DNA from: Thalassoglobus polymorphus
Lineage (GTDB): Bacteria; Planctomycetota; Planctomycetia; Planctomycetales; Planctomycetaceae
Reading direction: 5' to 3'
DNA: 64,000 nt
Assembly: GCF_007744255.1 (NCBI RefSeq)
Contig: NZ_CP036267.1
Span: 3,227,500-3,291,499 of the forward strand
Shown here: positions 56,203 to 63,683 of the stretch, piece after piece
Position numbering within the stretch: position 1 is the first letter of the stretch
How the letters are laid out: every line of letters starts with the position of its first letter
Notes under the pieces: generated by a model
Database searches by the model: none
What the model was told of the DNA's origin: nothing
Seen by the model: the letters and a program-made list of their open reading frames with translations, nothing else
Made by a program: the position numbers and the translations under genes

Positions 56203-57762
56203 ATGATGATATCACTGAAACAAACAAATGGTCTTCACGAGACGAGAAGCATCCAAAGCTTAATCCGGTTGCGTTCGCTAGTGCTTTCAGGACTGATTTT
56301 CCTCTCTTCAATTCAAACGATCCATGCAGAAGGTCTGCAAGCAGGAGCTGCGAAAGTTGATGTCACCCATCGTGACGCCGGCCCCGTCAACGATACACTT
56401 TATGCTCGCGCATTGGTGATCAAGTCTGGCGAGACTGTGGCCGTTATCGTTTCTGTTGATGCAGTTGCAATCGGTGAAATCGGACCAATTAAAAACGACT
56501 ATCTTCCATCGGTTCGAAAACAACTGCAAAGCAAATTAGGGATCGCACCTTCAAACGTCATGGTCAATGCCAGCCACTGTCACGGAATCGTCGTGCCGGA
56601 TGTCGCTGACAGGACAGTCCAGGCCGTCACGCAGGCAATCGAGAATCTCGAACCAGTTCGCGTTGGCGTCGGGATCGGTCACGAAGACCGCATTCAGGAA
56701 AACCGACGACTGAAATTAAAAAGCGGTAAGGAAGCCGACGTGCGCCATGCCTATTCGCTTCCCGCTGACGAAGAAGTCGCTGAAGTTGGGCCAATCGATC
56801 CACAAATCGGAATTTTGAAACTCGAACGAGAAGATGGACGAACTCTCGCTGTCGTATACAACTTCGCCTGCCACCCCATTCAAGGCGTCCCCGGAGGAGC
56901 GAATACGGCAGACATGACTGGGTACTCATCAAAAGTGATTGAGGACAATCTGTCAGAAGGAGCAATCGCGCTCTTCGTCCAAGGGTGTGGCGGAGACATC
57001 AACCCGATCGACTACAAAGATACCGACCATCCGCGTCATGCTGAGCCCTTAGGCAATATGCTTGGACTGAGCACGCTGCAAGCTGTTCGAAAAATTGAAT
57101 GCCAGGAGGACAATCGCCTGACGGTTTTCAACGAATTGCTGACGCTCCCGCGAGGTGACCGCGCCGAGCGTATCGCTCAGCTGGAAGCCAGGCAACGACA
57201 ACTCGTCCAGTCGCTAGGTGGAACGAGTCTGAATCTCAAAACATTTCTTCCGTTAGTCATGAAATACAATCTGTCCGACGAGTTCCCCTCTTATTACTCG
57301 CACCGCTACTTGCATGATGACGCCCTCGACAGAAAGACTCTGCGTCACCTTGATGCAGAAAACCGCCGAAACATTGAAGCCTACATCAAGAACATTCATA
57401 CGATGGAAGAGTTAACCCGGGTCAACACAAATTTAAGACTGCTCAATAAACATCAGGCCAGTATGATCGCATCCGGAAAACGGACGATTGATGTCGAAGT
57501 CGGTGCGCTCCGCGTTGGAAATTTTGTCCTCGTCACTTTCCCTGGGGAGTTGACGGTCCGAATCGGATTAAACATCAAAAAAGCATCCCCGCATCAACCA
57601 ACCTTTGTCGCAGGATACACGAATGGATACATCTATTATGCACCGACCGCTGAACAACTCATGAACGTTGGCGGCGCACAAGAAGATAGCGATTGCATTC
57701 TCGCTCCCGAATGGCAGGAGATCTTCGAAAGCAAAGTTGCAGCGATGCTCAAAGAACTTTGA
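56203..57762 (+). CDS. Neutral/alkaline ceramidase-like secreted protein
   Basis: 519 residues with a signal peptide-like stretch (SLVLSGLIFLSSIQTIHA). The N-terminal neutral ceramidase domain pattern is present: AGAAKVDVTHRDAG, LVIKSGETVAVIVSVDAV, VMVNASHCHG (zinc His residues), YNFACHPI and FVQGCGGDINPI. The C-terminal NFVLVTFPGELTVRIG and FVAGYTNGYIYYAPT fit too. Ceramidases hydrolyse the N-acyl bond of ceramide; planctomycete homologues may use other amides. Start ATG 56203 or 56206. It is adjacent to the PHP protein and possibly co-transcribed. Confidence 0.9.
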   Translation: MMISLKQTNGLHETRSIQSLIRLRSLVLSGLIFLSSIQTIHAEGLQAGAAKVDVTHRDAGPVNDTLYARALVIKSGETVAVIVSVDAVAIGEIGPIKNDYLPSVRKQLQSKLGIAPSNVMVNASHCHGIVVPDVADRTVQAVTQAIENLEPVRVGVGIGHEDRIQENRRLKLKSGKEADVRHAYSLPADEEVAEVGPIDPQIGILKLEREDGRTLAVVYNFACHPIQGVPGGANTADMTGYSSKVIEDNLSEGAIALFVQGCGGDINPIDYKDTDHPRHAEPLGNMLGLSTLQAVRKIECQEDNRLTVFNELLTLPRGDRAERIAQLEARQRQLVQSLGGTSLNLKTFLPLVMKYNLSDEFPSYYSHRYLHDDALDRKTLRHLDAENRRNIEAYIKNIHTMEELTRVNTNLRLLNKHQASMIASGKRTIDVEVGALRVGNFVLVTFPGELTVRIGLNIKKASPHQPTFVAGYTNGYIYYAPTAEQLMNVGGAQEDSDCILAPEWQEIFESKVAAMLKEL

Positions 57763-58054
57763 TGAATTCGAAGAAATCGTCAAGTGATTCAAGCATTGAG
57801 AAAATTCTCGGATTTGCAACTGAATTAAAGCCGAAGTTTTCTGAGAACCCATATTTCGTGCTCAAGGCTTGTCAAGCACTCACGATTGCAAAATCGTACT
57901 CGAGCGTTCCCGAAAAGATTTACGCCTTCATTTCCGTGGTGCCCTGCACTTCGCCTGAAGAAAGACTCGCTTCGCGGCCCCGAGGAACACTTATGAAATT
58001 CTGGAGCATTGCCCCTTTGCTCTGATAGACTGATTGCGTAAGATATAAGTTCTC
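57763..58054. other. Upstream region of ssrA
   Basis: 292 bases without a convincing gene. Near the end TTGCTC (58017-58022) and TAAGAT (58039-58044), 16 bases apart, could form the tmRNA promoter. The small frames at 57693-58025 and 57825-58151 look random. Confidence 0.4.
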
Positions 58055-58407
58055 GGGGGCGATCGGATTCGACTGGTTTACCGCGGGTGAAGGTTGCGTG
58101 TCGTGGTTGATCGGCAGGCCACGTAAAAAGCTGATCACACAATAATTGCAAATAACCAATTTGCTATGGTTGCCTAATAGGCTTCCCCGAACAAGAAATC
58201 CCTGCCTGAGGAGTTCGAAGTTCGGTCACAAAATCAGGCTGGCTTCAGACCAATGGTTGCTACTTCTGAAGTAAGATTCGTTGCGACCTGCTCTGCCGGC
58301 GAGACTGTCGTTCGTCGCAAAGGCAGCTAAGACCAATAGGACGACTATACATGTAGACGCCTCACTTCAGGACTCACAGGACGCGGGTTCAATTCCCGCC
58401 GCCTCCA
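58055..58407 (+). ncRNA. ssrA: Transfer-messenger RNA (tmRNA)
   Basis: The 5' end GGGGGCGATCGGATTCGAC and 3' end GCGGGTTCAATTCCCGCCG then CCTCCA form the tRNA-like half: a seven-pair acceptor stem (GGGGGCG with CGCCTCC, one G-U) and a T arm. The CCA is not encoded. The region GCCACGTAAAAAGCTGATCA precedes the resume codon GCA at 58148. The tag frame 58148-58177 encodes ANNQFAMVA and stops at TAA, followed by TAG. tmRNA rescues stalled ribosomes with SmpB and marks peptides for proteolysis. About 353 bases, typical for a one-piece tmRNA. A terminator follows at 58412. Confidence 0.96.
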
Positions 58408-58411
58408 TCTT

Positions 58412-58447
58412 AAGCCGTCTTACGATCATCGTAAGGCGGCTTTTTTT
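58412..58447 (+). terminator. Intrinsic terminator of ssrA
   Basis: AAGCCG-t-CTTACGAT / ATCGTAAG-g-CGGC(TT) stem and a run of seven T. Confidence 0.93.
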
Positions 58448-58608
58448 ATTGCGTTTACGTCAAATCCCTTGCTGCGAAAGGACTTCGGAAAACGCTCTGT
58501 GTCAGGTTAGCGGCCGAAAGTGTCAGGTTGGCCGATCCGATGCTCGATTCTGGGCACCCCCTAGTGACTCCAGTTTGGAACTTCCGTTCACCAGATTGGA
58601 GACACGAC

Positions 58609-58717
58609 ATGCCTGCACGCGGAAGACAACTGAAACCTGACTCCAAAGGTCGATTTCGCCCGTATCTCGGATTCCGGGTGGATGCCGATAGCAGCCGCAA
58701 GGAACACCGATTCATCG
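58609..58717 (+). pseudogene. 5' fragment of an interrupted gene, possibly integrase-like
   Basis: ATG 58609 opens a frame reading MPARGRQLKPDSKGRFRPYLGFRV, with further KEHRF, that ends where the IS3 element begins. The beginning resembles the N-terminal arm-binding part of site-specific integrases, and position next to ssrA, a common integration site, supports this. The identification is weak. A short frame after the IS (MKAEGDSDDETTTSD, ending about 59975) may be its 3' remnant. Confidence 0.35.
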
Positions 58718-58766
58718 TGACCTGCTCCACTTTTCTGGGCCATTCTTTATGAGAAAATCAATGGCT

Positions 58767-59588
58767 TCATCTGGCCAGGCTAGCCTGGCCAGATGAAGCG
58801 AAATCTTTGGGGGCCAGGTTGCCCAAAGCGCTGTGGGGTCGATGTTCGTTGTAGTCAACGCGCCAAGCTTCTGTCTTCTTCTTCGCGTCGTCAAGCGACA
58901 AGAACCAATTTTCATTCAGACACTCTGCCCGCACGCTTCCGTTGAAGGATTCAATGAATGCGTTATCCGTGGGTTTTCCGGGTCTACTGAAGTCGAGTGT
59001 CACTCCATTGGCATACGCCCACTGGTCTAAAATTTTCGATGTGAACTCGGGGCCGTTGTCCACACGAATCGTTTTTGGCAACGTGCGATCACAAGCCAAG
59101 TCCTCCAGGACTGAGACAACCTCCTTGCCTCGCATTCGCTGGCCAACCTCGATCGCAAGACTCTCACGAGTAAAGTGATCGACTATCGTCAACAGACGAA
59201 TCTGGCGGCCATCAAAGAGTTCGTCAGACATGAAATCCATCGCCCAGCAGTCGTTAATGCGTGTCCGGCAACTCACTCGACGCCTGGGAGTCTTGGTTCG
59301 CAGACTCAGCCTTTCCTCGCGGTAGATCCGATACACACGCTTGGCATTCACCTCCCAGCCTTCACGACGCAGCAAAATGTGAAGTCGCCGATATCCGTAG
59401 TGAACTCGAATGGCTGCCAACTCCTTCAAACGCATTCGTAGAGCGACCTGCTCATCCTTCGTGGATTGATATCGATGACTTGAACGAGCCAAGCCAACCA
59501 AAACGCAAGCACGTCGCTCACTGATTCGATAGCACGACTTGGCTCCTTCGACGCATTCACGAAGGCGGGCAGGCTTTAGAGCTTTTTT
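58767..59588 (-). CDS. IS3-family transposase OrfB (DDE integrase core)
   Basis: The rve core is complete. First Asp in CWAMDFMSDEL, second in IRVDNGPEFTSK, Glu in FIESFNGSVRAECLNENW; the HHYGYRRL-like block reads VHYGYRRLHILLRREG, and the end is YNEHRPHSALGNLAPKDF. The protein is most likely made as an OrfAB fusion by -1 frameshifting at 59582-59588, so the coordinates given start at the shift. The open frame extends to 59723. It catalyses cut and strand transfer of the element. It appears intact. Confidence 0.92.
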   Translation of the reverse strand, partial: KKALKPARLRECVEGAKSCYRISERRACVLVGLARSSHRYQSTKDEQVALRMRLKELAAIRVHYGYRRLHILLRREGWEVNAKRVYRIYREERLSLRTKTPRRRVSCRTRINDCWAMDFMSDELFDGRQIRLLTIVDHFTRESLAIEVGQRMRGKEVVSVLEDLACDRTLPKTIRVDNGPEFTSKILDQWAYANGVTLDFSRPGKPTDNAFIESFNGSVRAECLNENWFLSLDDAKKKTEAWRVDYNEHRPHSALGNLAPKDFASSGQASLAR

Positions 59589-59848
59589 GAAAGGACATCC
59601 TGTAAGATCTGCTTGTCCAGGCTCAGATCTGCCACCAGCGACTTCAAACGCTTGTTCTCTTCCTCCAAAGATTTCAAGCGGCGAAGCTCCTCCGTACCGA
59701 GCCCAGCAAACTTCTTCTTCCAACGATAGAACGTCTGCTGGCTAATTCCGAGCTTGCGACAAACCTCTTCGATTGGTGTGCCAGTCTCGGCTTGCTTGAG
59801 TGCAAAAGCAATCTGCTGATCGGTAAATTGACTCTTCTTCATGGTCAT
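59576..59848 (-). CDS. IS3-family OrfA (HTH protein)
   Basis: 90 residues, ATG 59848 (or 59842). A helix-turn-helix of the HTH_8/transposase_8 type (QIAFALKQAETGTPIEEVCRKLGISQQTFYRWKKKF) is followed by a leucine zipper-like coiled coil (LRRLKSLEEENKRLKSLVADLSLDKQIL). It binds the IS ends and joins OrfB by frameshifting. Confidence 0.92.
   Translation of the reverse strand: MTMKKSQFTDQQIAFALKQAETGTPIEEVCRKLGISQQTFYRWKKKFAGLGTEELRRLKSLEEENKRLKSLVADLSLDKQILQDVLSKKL
59582..59588 (-). other. Programmed -1 frameshift site A-AAA-AAG
   Basis: On the minus strand the heptamer AAAAAAG lies two codons before the orfA stop and in the correct phase to move from orfA (SKKL*) into orfB (KKALKPARL), as in other IS3 elements. 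Confidence 0.85.
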
Positions 59849-59925
59849 CTTTCTTCAAAATGGACGACCAGATTCTAACAGAGATTTTCTCACTTAGAAT
59901 GGATCAGTTTTTTGGGAGCAGATCA

Positions 59926-60301
59926 CGATGAAGGCCGAGGGAGATTCTGACGACGAAACGACGACGTCAGACTGAGCAGATCGTAAAGCTGCCACAGCAA
60001 AACACGATGGCAAGTGATCGGATTTGTCACAGACGTTTTCGCGATTCCAGAAGCAAAAATCATCGCAATGCGATACCATGCTAAAAGTTACGACTGTCAA
60101 AAGACGACATGTCACAGAAAGAAAGCCTGTCCAGATCCGCGACGGTTCCCAATGGTATTGTGAAAAACGTGAGGTTTTGCGAGGCCTCGAAGTTACTAAT
60201 TCAGGCAAATTTGAATTCTCGCAAAATACATGTGCTCCCGAATCCAGGTCGTTCTTCCAGTGTGTTTGAAATGAAGAATCTGGAACAAGAATGGAAGCCC
60301 A
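59926..60301. other. Region between IS3 element and HNH gene
   Basis: 376 bases, AT-rich compared with the surroundings. It holds a possible 3' remnant of the interrupted gene and a low-confidence small ORF at 60109-60312. It should contain the promoter of the HNH gene. Confidence 0.4.
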
Positions 60302-60312
60302 ATGAAACGTAA
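60109..60312 (+). CDS. Possible small ORF overlapping the HNH gene start
   Basis: 67 residues from ATG 60109, ending 11 bases inside the HNH gene (the overlap would allow translational coupling). No recognised domain, mixed polar and basic composition, weak ribosome site. Included only because of its position; it may be noise. Confidence 0.22.
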   Translation: MSQKESLSRSATVPNGIVKNVRFCEASKLLIQANLNSRKIHVLPNPGRSSSVFEMKNLEQEWKPNET

Positions 60313-61120
60313 TAAGAAAGCACTTTTTGAGAATTATCGAGCCAGCCAAACATCTGTTGATTTGCCGACAGATCATGAAGATGCTCTGATCTGCCCACTG
60401 TGCTGGGAAGAAACAGCTTACAATGATCTATCGATTGAGCACGCGCTCCCCGGTTCTGTCGGCGGTTCGGCGAAAGTGCTGACATGCCGCAGCTGTAACA
60501 ACGAGCATGGAAGTTCATTGGATTCACACCTCTCTCAGTTTCAAAAGCTAAAGGATGCACTTCAGGGTCACGGGACAATCGCCACTGAATTGAACATCAA
60601 CGGCAAAAGGATGGTTGCAAATCTTGATTGGAAAAACAAAAACTTTCATGTCGTTGGTAAGGCGACCGATCCTAGAGTAAACGACTTGGTAAAGGATGAA
60701 TTCCAGGCTGGATTAGTCGAAAAAATGAAGGTGACGTTTTCATTCGGTTATGCAAAGAATCAATTCAATCGTGCAGCACTCCGCGCAGCCTATCTTGTCC
60801 TCTTTAGGTGCTTTGGATACCAATATGTGGTTCACGATGTCGTTCAGATTTTGAGACGAAGAATCTGTGATCCAACGCAAGAATTTCCTCGTCTTGGCTC
60901 GATGATTGTGGAGTTTCGCAACAAAGACAATTTCCCTGACCATGAGCCGCATTTAGTGTCCGTTGGAAATGTAAATGACGTCCAATTCTTTCTCGTGATT
61001 TTGCGAGTGAAGAAAGCAACCATTTCTCATATTGGTGTTTTCATGCCAGCCCCAACGGCTCCGACAGATCTATTTTTTGAGCTAATGGATCGATGTTCTC
61101 AGGAACACAACGGCGATTAA
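60302..61120 (+). CDS. HNH-endonuclease-like protein (272 aa)
   Basis: ATG 60302 has GGAAG five bases upstream. The N-terminal part holds an HNH/zinc-type signature: CPLC (31-34), IEHALP (E46-H47), then TCRSCNNEHG (C62, C65, N66/N67, H69). The remaining 190 residues have no family I can name. HNH proteins nick or cut DNA in restriction, homing or phage packaging; here the protein stands alone in a mobile region next to ssrA, so a defence or parasitic role is possible. Local base composition is lower in GC than the neighbours, consistent with recent acquisition. Confidence 0.75.
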   Translation: MKRNKKALFENYRASQTSVDLPTDHEDALICPLCWEETAYNDLSIEHALPGSVGGSAKVLTCRSCNNEHGSSLDSHLSQFQKLKDALQGHGTIATELNINGKRMVANLDWKNKNFHVVGKATDPRVNDLVKDEFQAGLVEKMKVTFSFGYAKNQFNRAALRAAYLVLFRCFGYQYVVHDVVQILRRRICDPTQEFPRLGSMIVEFRNKDNFPDHEPHLVSVGNVNDVQFFLVILRVKKATISHIGVFMPAPTAPTDLFFELMDRCSQEHNGD

Positions 61121-61234
61121 TTTACAATCCCGGAAGGGGCGTATTTTGTTTAATGAATCCCCACACTTCGCACGTATGCCAAGCCTTGCTCCGCTGGTCA
61201 ACTCAATTTAACTAGGCGGACAACTTCAATCTGC

Positions 61235-61474
61235 TCATTTTACCCGGGTGTCCGGGGCAATGGATTGGCCATCATTATTGGCCAGTTTGTATCCATCCAA
61301 CTCACGCTTATTCTGGCCTTTGATCACTTTGCAGGTTTCTGCATCGCCAGATTCGATCAATATCTCAATTGCTTCCTTCGCTCGATTTCTGGAGAGGCCA
61401 GATAGGTCGGCCAGTGCGGTGAGTGATTCTCCAGTATGCTGAACATAAGCGCAAGATGTAGCTAGGCTTCGCAA
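61235..61474 (-). pseudogene. Winged-helix-like fragment (79 aa)
   Basis: The frame from TTG 61474 encodes a helix-turn-helix-like segment, SLTALADLSGLSRNRAKEAIEILIESGDAE, with a C-terminal tail (VIKGQNKRELDGYKL). It has no good start and looks like the end of a larger DNA-binding protein, or a small remnant gene of the mobile region. Function unknown. Confidence 0.4.
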
Positions 61475-61496
61475 GCAGATGAAGCCAGAAACGATA

Positions 61497-61528
61497 AAAC
61501 GCTGAGGAATGGTGATTCCTCAGCGTTT
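61497..61528 (-). terminator. Perfect hairpin, probably a terminator on the minus strand
   Basis: 14-base perfect stem AAACGCTGAGGAAT / ATTCCTCAGCGTTT, four-base loop. On the minus strand it is followed by TTTT and lies just after the tRNA-like fragment, as expected downstream of a tRNA gene. Confidence 0.75.
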
Positions 61529-61543
61529 CAATCGTGTTCAAAG

Positions 61544-61591
61544 TACACCCCGGAGGGATTCGAACCCCCAACCTCCGGTTCCGAAGGCGAA
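61544..61591 (-). pseudogene. 3' half of a tRNA-Arg-like gene
   Basis: On the minus strand the sequence CCTTCGGAACCGGAGG resembles an anticodon arm, and GGTTGGGGGTTCGAATCCC then TCCGGGG is a T arm and 3' acceptor strand as in bacterial tRNA-Arg. No matching 5' acceptor strand or D arm precedes it, so this is a fragment. 3' halves of tRNA genes are typical attachment-site copies left by integrative elements. Confidence 0.5.
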
Positions 61592-61770
61592 CTTTAAGCT
61601 TCGTCCGAGCGGTCTCAAGGCTCGGGACACCAACATCTTACGAAGATTGATTACTTTTGCAAAGCGTTGTAAGACCATGCAAAACATGGCGTGAATAAGC
61701 GGTATTAGGGACGTATCTCAGTAGTTTCCGTATGCCATTGTAGTCATCAGGTAATCCGCTCAGTCAATTT

Positions 61771-62034
61771 TCAGATCTCCCCCTGAGCAGTATGACGCTG
61801 TTTGCGATGAACCTTCTTGTCCGACTTCAGAATCTCCTCGATGATCGACATGTAAGGATCGATCTTGGAACCACGAGGTTGACTCAACCGGTAACCTGGC
61901 GGTTCGATGAACGTCAGAATTTTTCCCAGCGTCTCCCAGTGAATATCGTATTCACGGCACGCGCCTCGATTACTGATCTGGCCTGTCAAAACACGACGAC
62001 GAATCTTCGCCCACTTCTGCATGTCAGTAAACAC
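61771..62034 (-). pseudogene. IS21-family istA transposase, N-terminal fragment
   Basis: The 87-residue frame (GTG 62034 or ATG 62022) matches the start of IstA: a helix-turn-helix-like KWAKIRRRVLTGQISNRGACREYDIHWETLGKIL, then EPPGYRLSQPRGSKIDPYMSIIEEIL and the QRHTA motif. Full IstA proteins are about 500 residues. After QRHTA the frame ends, so the gene is a remnant. Confidence 0.8.
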
Positions 62035-62174
62035 CCGTCCCTCGCTGTCTTGAAGTTCAAAGAGTTGGTCAAAAGACCAACAGTCTGAACACCTGACAAC
62101 AAGTGATCATCCGGGCGCGACACTTTTATCCCGAAAAACATCCCTCCAACAAGCGCTACGTTTTCTGGCCGGTG

Positions 62175-62492
62175 CTAACCTCTCCAGTCTCCCACTCCGT
62201 TCCACACGGTTCGTTCCAATGTACGAGCATCTCCGCCGAGAACTTTGACTCGCAGGCAGATGCGTACCATGCGGGGTTTTCCGCCATTGGCATTGATCTG
62301 TTCTCCGATCTGTCTGGCGGTCGCATGGTCTCCGCTTCGCATTAGTTGGCAAAGTCGTTGGGCGAGTTGCTCGTCTTCACCACCCAGGTCCGACTGAACC
62401 GCACGTTCCGACTCACGTTCGTGTGCCGGTCGCAAATCAATCCGTCTCGGTTGAACTGGTTTGCTGCCAAAGAGTTTTTTGAGAAGTCCCAT
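62175..62492 (-). CDS. Small protein of unknown function (105 aa)
   Basis: ATG 62492 opens with MGLLKKLFGSKPVQPRRIDLRP, a basic, possibly membrane-touching N-terminus, followed by a helical part (EDEQLAQRLCQLMRSGDHATARQIGEQINANGG) that looks like a TPR-type helix pair, and ending WNGVGDWRG. No family recognised. Its upstream region carries the 12-bp tandem array at 62580-62663. Confidence 0.6.
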   Translation of the reverse strand: MGLLKKLFGSKPVQPRRIDLRPAHERESERAVQSDLGGEDEQLAQRLCQLMRSGDHATARQIGEQINANGGKPRMVRICLRVKVLGGDARTLERTVWNGVGDWRG

Positions 62493-62579
62493 GAGCGTTG
62501 TCCAATGCTGTTTGAATTAGAAAGAATGAGCTTTATTGAATGGAAATTCTTCTCCCCAGTGGCAGTATCTATCTGCCGT

Positions 62580-62663
62580 GATTACTCGTTTGATTACTCG
62601 TTTGATTACTCGTTTGATTACTCGTTTGATTACTCGTTTGATTGCACGTTTGATTGCACGACT
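62580..62663. repeat. 12-bp tandem repeat, seven units
   Basis: Five identical GATTACTCGTTT units (62580-62639), one GATTGCACGTTT and one GATTGCACGACT. It lies between the small unknown gene and the PEP-CTERM gene, within about 90-170 bases upstream of the former. Confidence 0.95.
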
Positions 62664-62684
62664 GTTGCTAGTCCCAGTTGCTTT

Positions 62685-63683
62685 TTATTTTCGCCAGAGC
62701 ATTGGACCAGCCAGACAAATGAGGCTCATCGCGAGCAAAGCGAAACTGGAAGGTTCTGGGACGGCAGATTCTTCAACATTTCCATTCAGAGTTAATCTAA
62801 GAAACTGAGTCGAGCTATCAGTCTCGTCATTCAGAAAGATGTTGAATCGCGAAGAGTAAGTCCCTACTGCACCAGTACTCAATGTGGCAAGGAAGTTCTG
62901 CGTTCCTCCTTCATCCAGATCTGGAAATCCTGTCAGATTCGTCGAGAATGCCGTGTTTCCTCCAGAGAAAAATGCAGAGAGAAAACTCAAAGGTGCAAGT
63001 GGCCCCGGTCCGCTTAGGTTTGTGATTGAAAACGGTAAGGTTGCGGGACCGGAACCGACTTCAACAGTTCCAAAATCGAGTGTCAGTTGGTCGATATCGG
63101 AGTCATTGTCGAATGATGCATTCGATGGATCGAAAAGCCCTTCGAATTCAAGATCAATCAGGAACGATGAGCCAGCTCCAAAAGAAGCATTAAACACCTG
63201 CCCAAACTCATTGACTGTTCCAGTAACGTCCAAAGTCAGCGAGTCGTCAGTCACGCTGATGTGGTTCTGGCCAAAGTGTCTCACTTCGGGGGTGATAAGT
63301 TGGTAGGTTGCGCCTACAATCTTTGCTTGTGGACGATTTACCGCGTTTAGGTCCGAAAACTCGATAACGTGTTCAGCAAAAGGGCTGAAATTACCACCGT
63401 CCACCGCATTCATGACAATGCTCGTCTCTCGGACATCGAATGTGTAATTTGTGAATACGTTTCCAAGATCGGTTGTTCCACCAGAGACAATCTCGGGGGC
63501 GCCTCCGTCTCGCACAAGGATATTTGTCGCTTCCTCCGGAGTTCCTCCATTAAAATTTCTCGCATAGTTGAAGGTACTACCGACAAGTCCAGCTTCAACC
63601 ATTTTGGGTAGACCGATAGCGATAGAACACATACAGATGAAACCGAATTTTGACACTTTTCGAGACATTTTACACAATTTCAT
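62685..63683 (-). CDS. PEP-CTERM sorting-domain protein
   Basis: 332 residues. N-terminal signal (KFGFICMCSIAIGLPKMVEA). A choice-of-anchor D-like beta domain (about 195-310: LDFGTVEVGSGPATLPFSITNLSG, GNTAFSTNLTGF) precedes the C-terminal tripartite PEP-CTERM signal: VPEPSSFAL, hydrophobic LLAMSLICLAGPMLW, then RK. Such proteins are exported and processed by an exosortase, which is not in this window, and often go with exopolysaccharide production. Start ATG 63683 or ATG 63668. Confidence 0.92.
   Translation of the reverse strand: MKLCKMSRKVSKFGFICMCSIAIGLPKMVEAGLVGSTFNYARNFNGGTPEEATNILVRDGGAPEIVSGGTTDLGNVFTNYTFDVRETSIVMNAVDGGNFSPFAEHVIEFSDLNAVNRPQAKIVGATYQLITPEVRHFGQNHISVTDDSLTLDVTGTVNEFGQVFNASFGAGSSFLIDLEFEGLFDPSNASFDNDSDIDQLTLDFGTVEVGSGPATLPFSITNLSGPGPLAPLSFLSAFFSGGNTAFSTNLTGFPDLDEGGTQNFLATLSTGAVGTYSSRFNIFLNDETDSSTQFLRLTLNGNVEESAVPEPSSFALLAMSLICLAGPMLWRK

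Larger units (their letters stand above)
58718..59925 (-). mobile_element. IS3-family insertion sequence, about 1208 bp
   Basis: Terminal inverted repeats: TGACCTGCTCC at 58718 and, on the minus strand from 59925, TGATCTGCTCC; both continue to a shared TGAGAAAATC about 40 bases in. It contains orfA and orfB with a -1 slippery site. Outside the ends, TTCATCG and CGATGAA are inverted rather than direct copies, so no target duplication is seen; either the terminal repeats are longer or one flank has been rearranged. Confidence 0.9.

Noticed and set aside
61544-61634. Complete tRNA-Arg gene
   Set aside because: Only the 3' half fits; no 5' acceptor strand pairs with CCGGGG and no D arm is present in place.
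62346-62795. Plus-strand frame with a DYSF repeat motif
   Set aside because: The repeat motif is only the translation of the 12-bp DNA array; the frame is antisense to the PEP-CTERM and small unknown genes.
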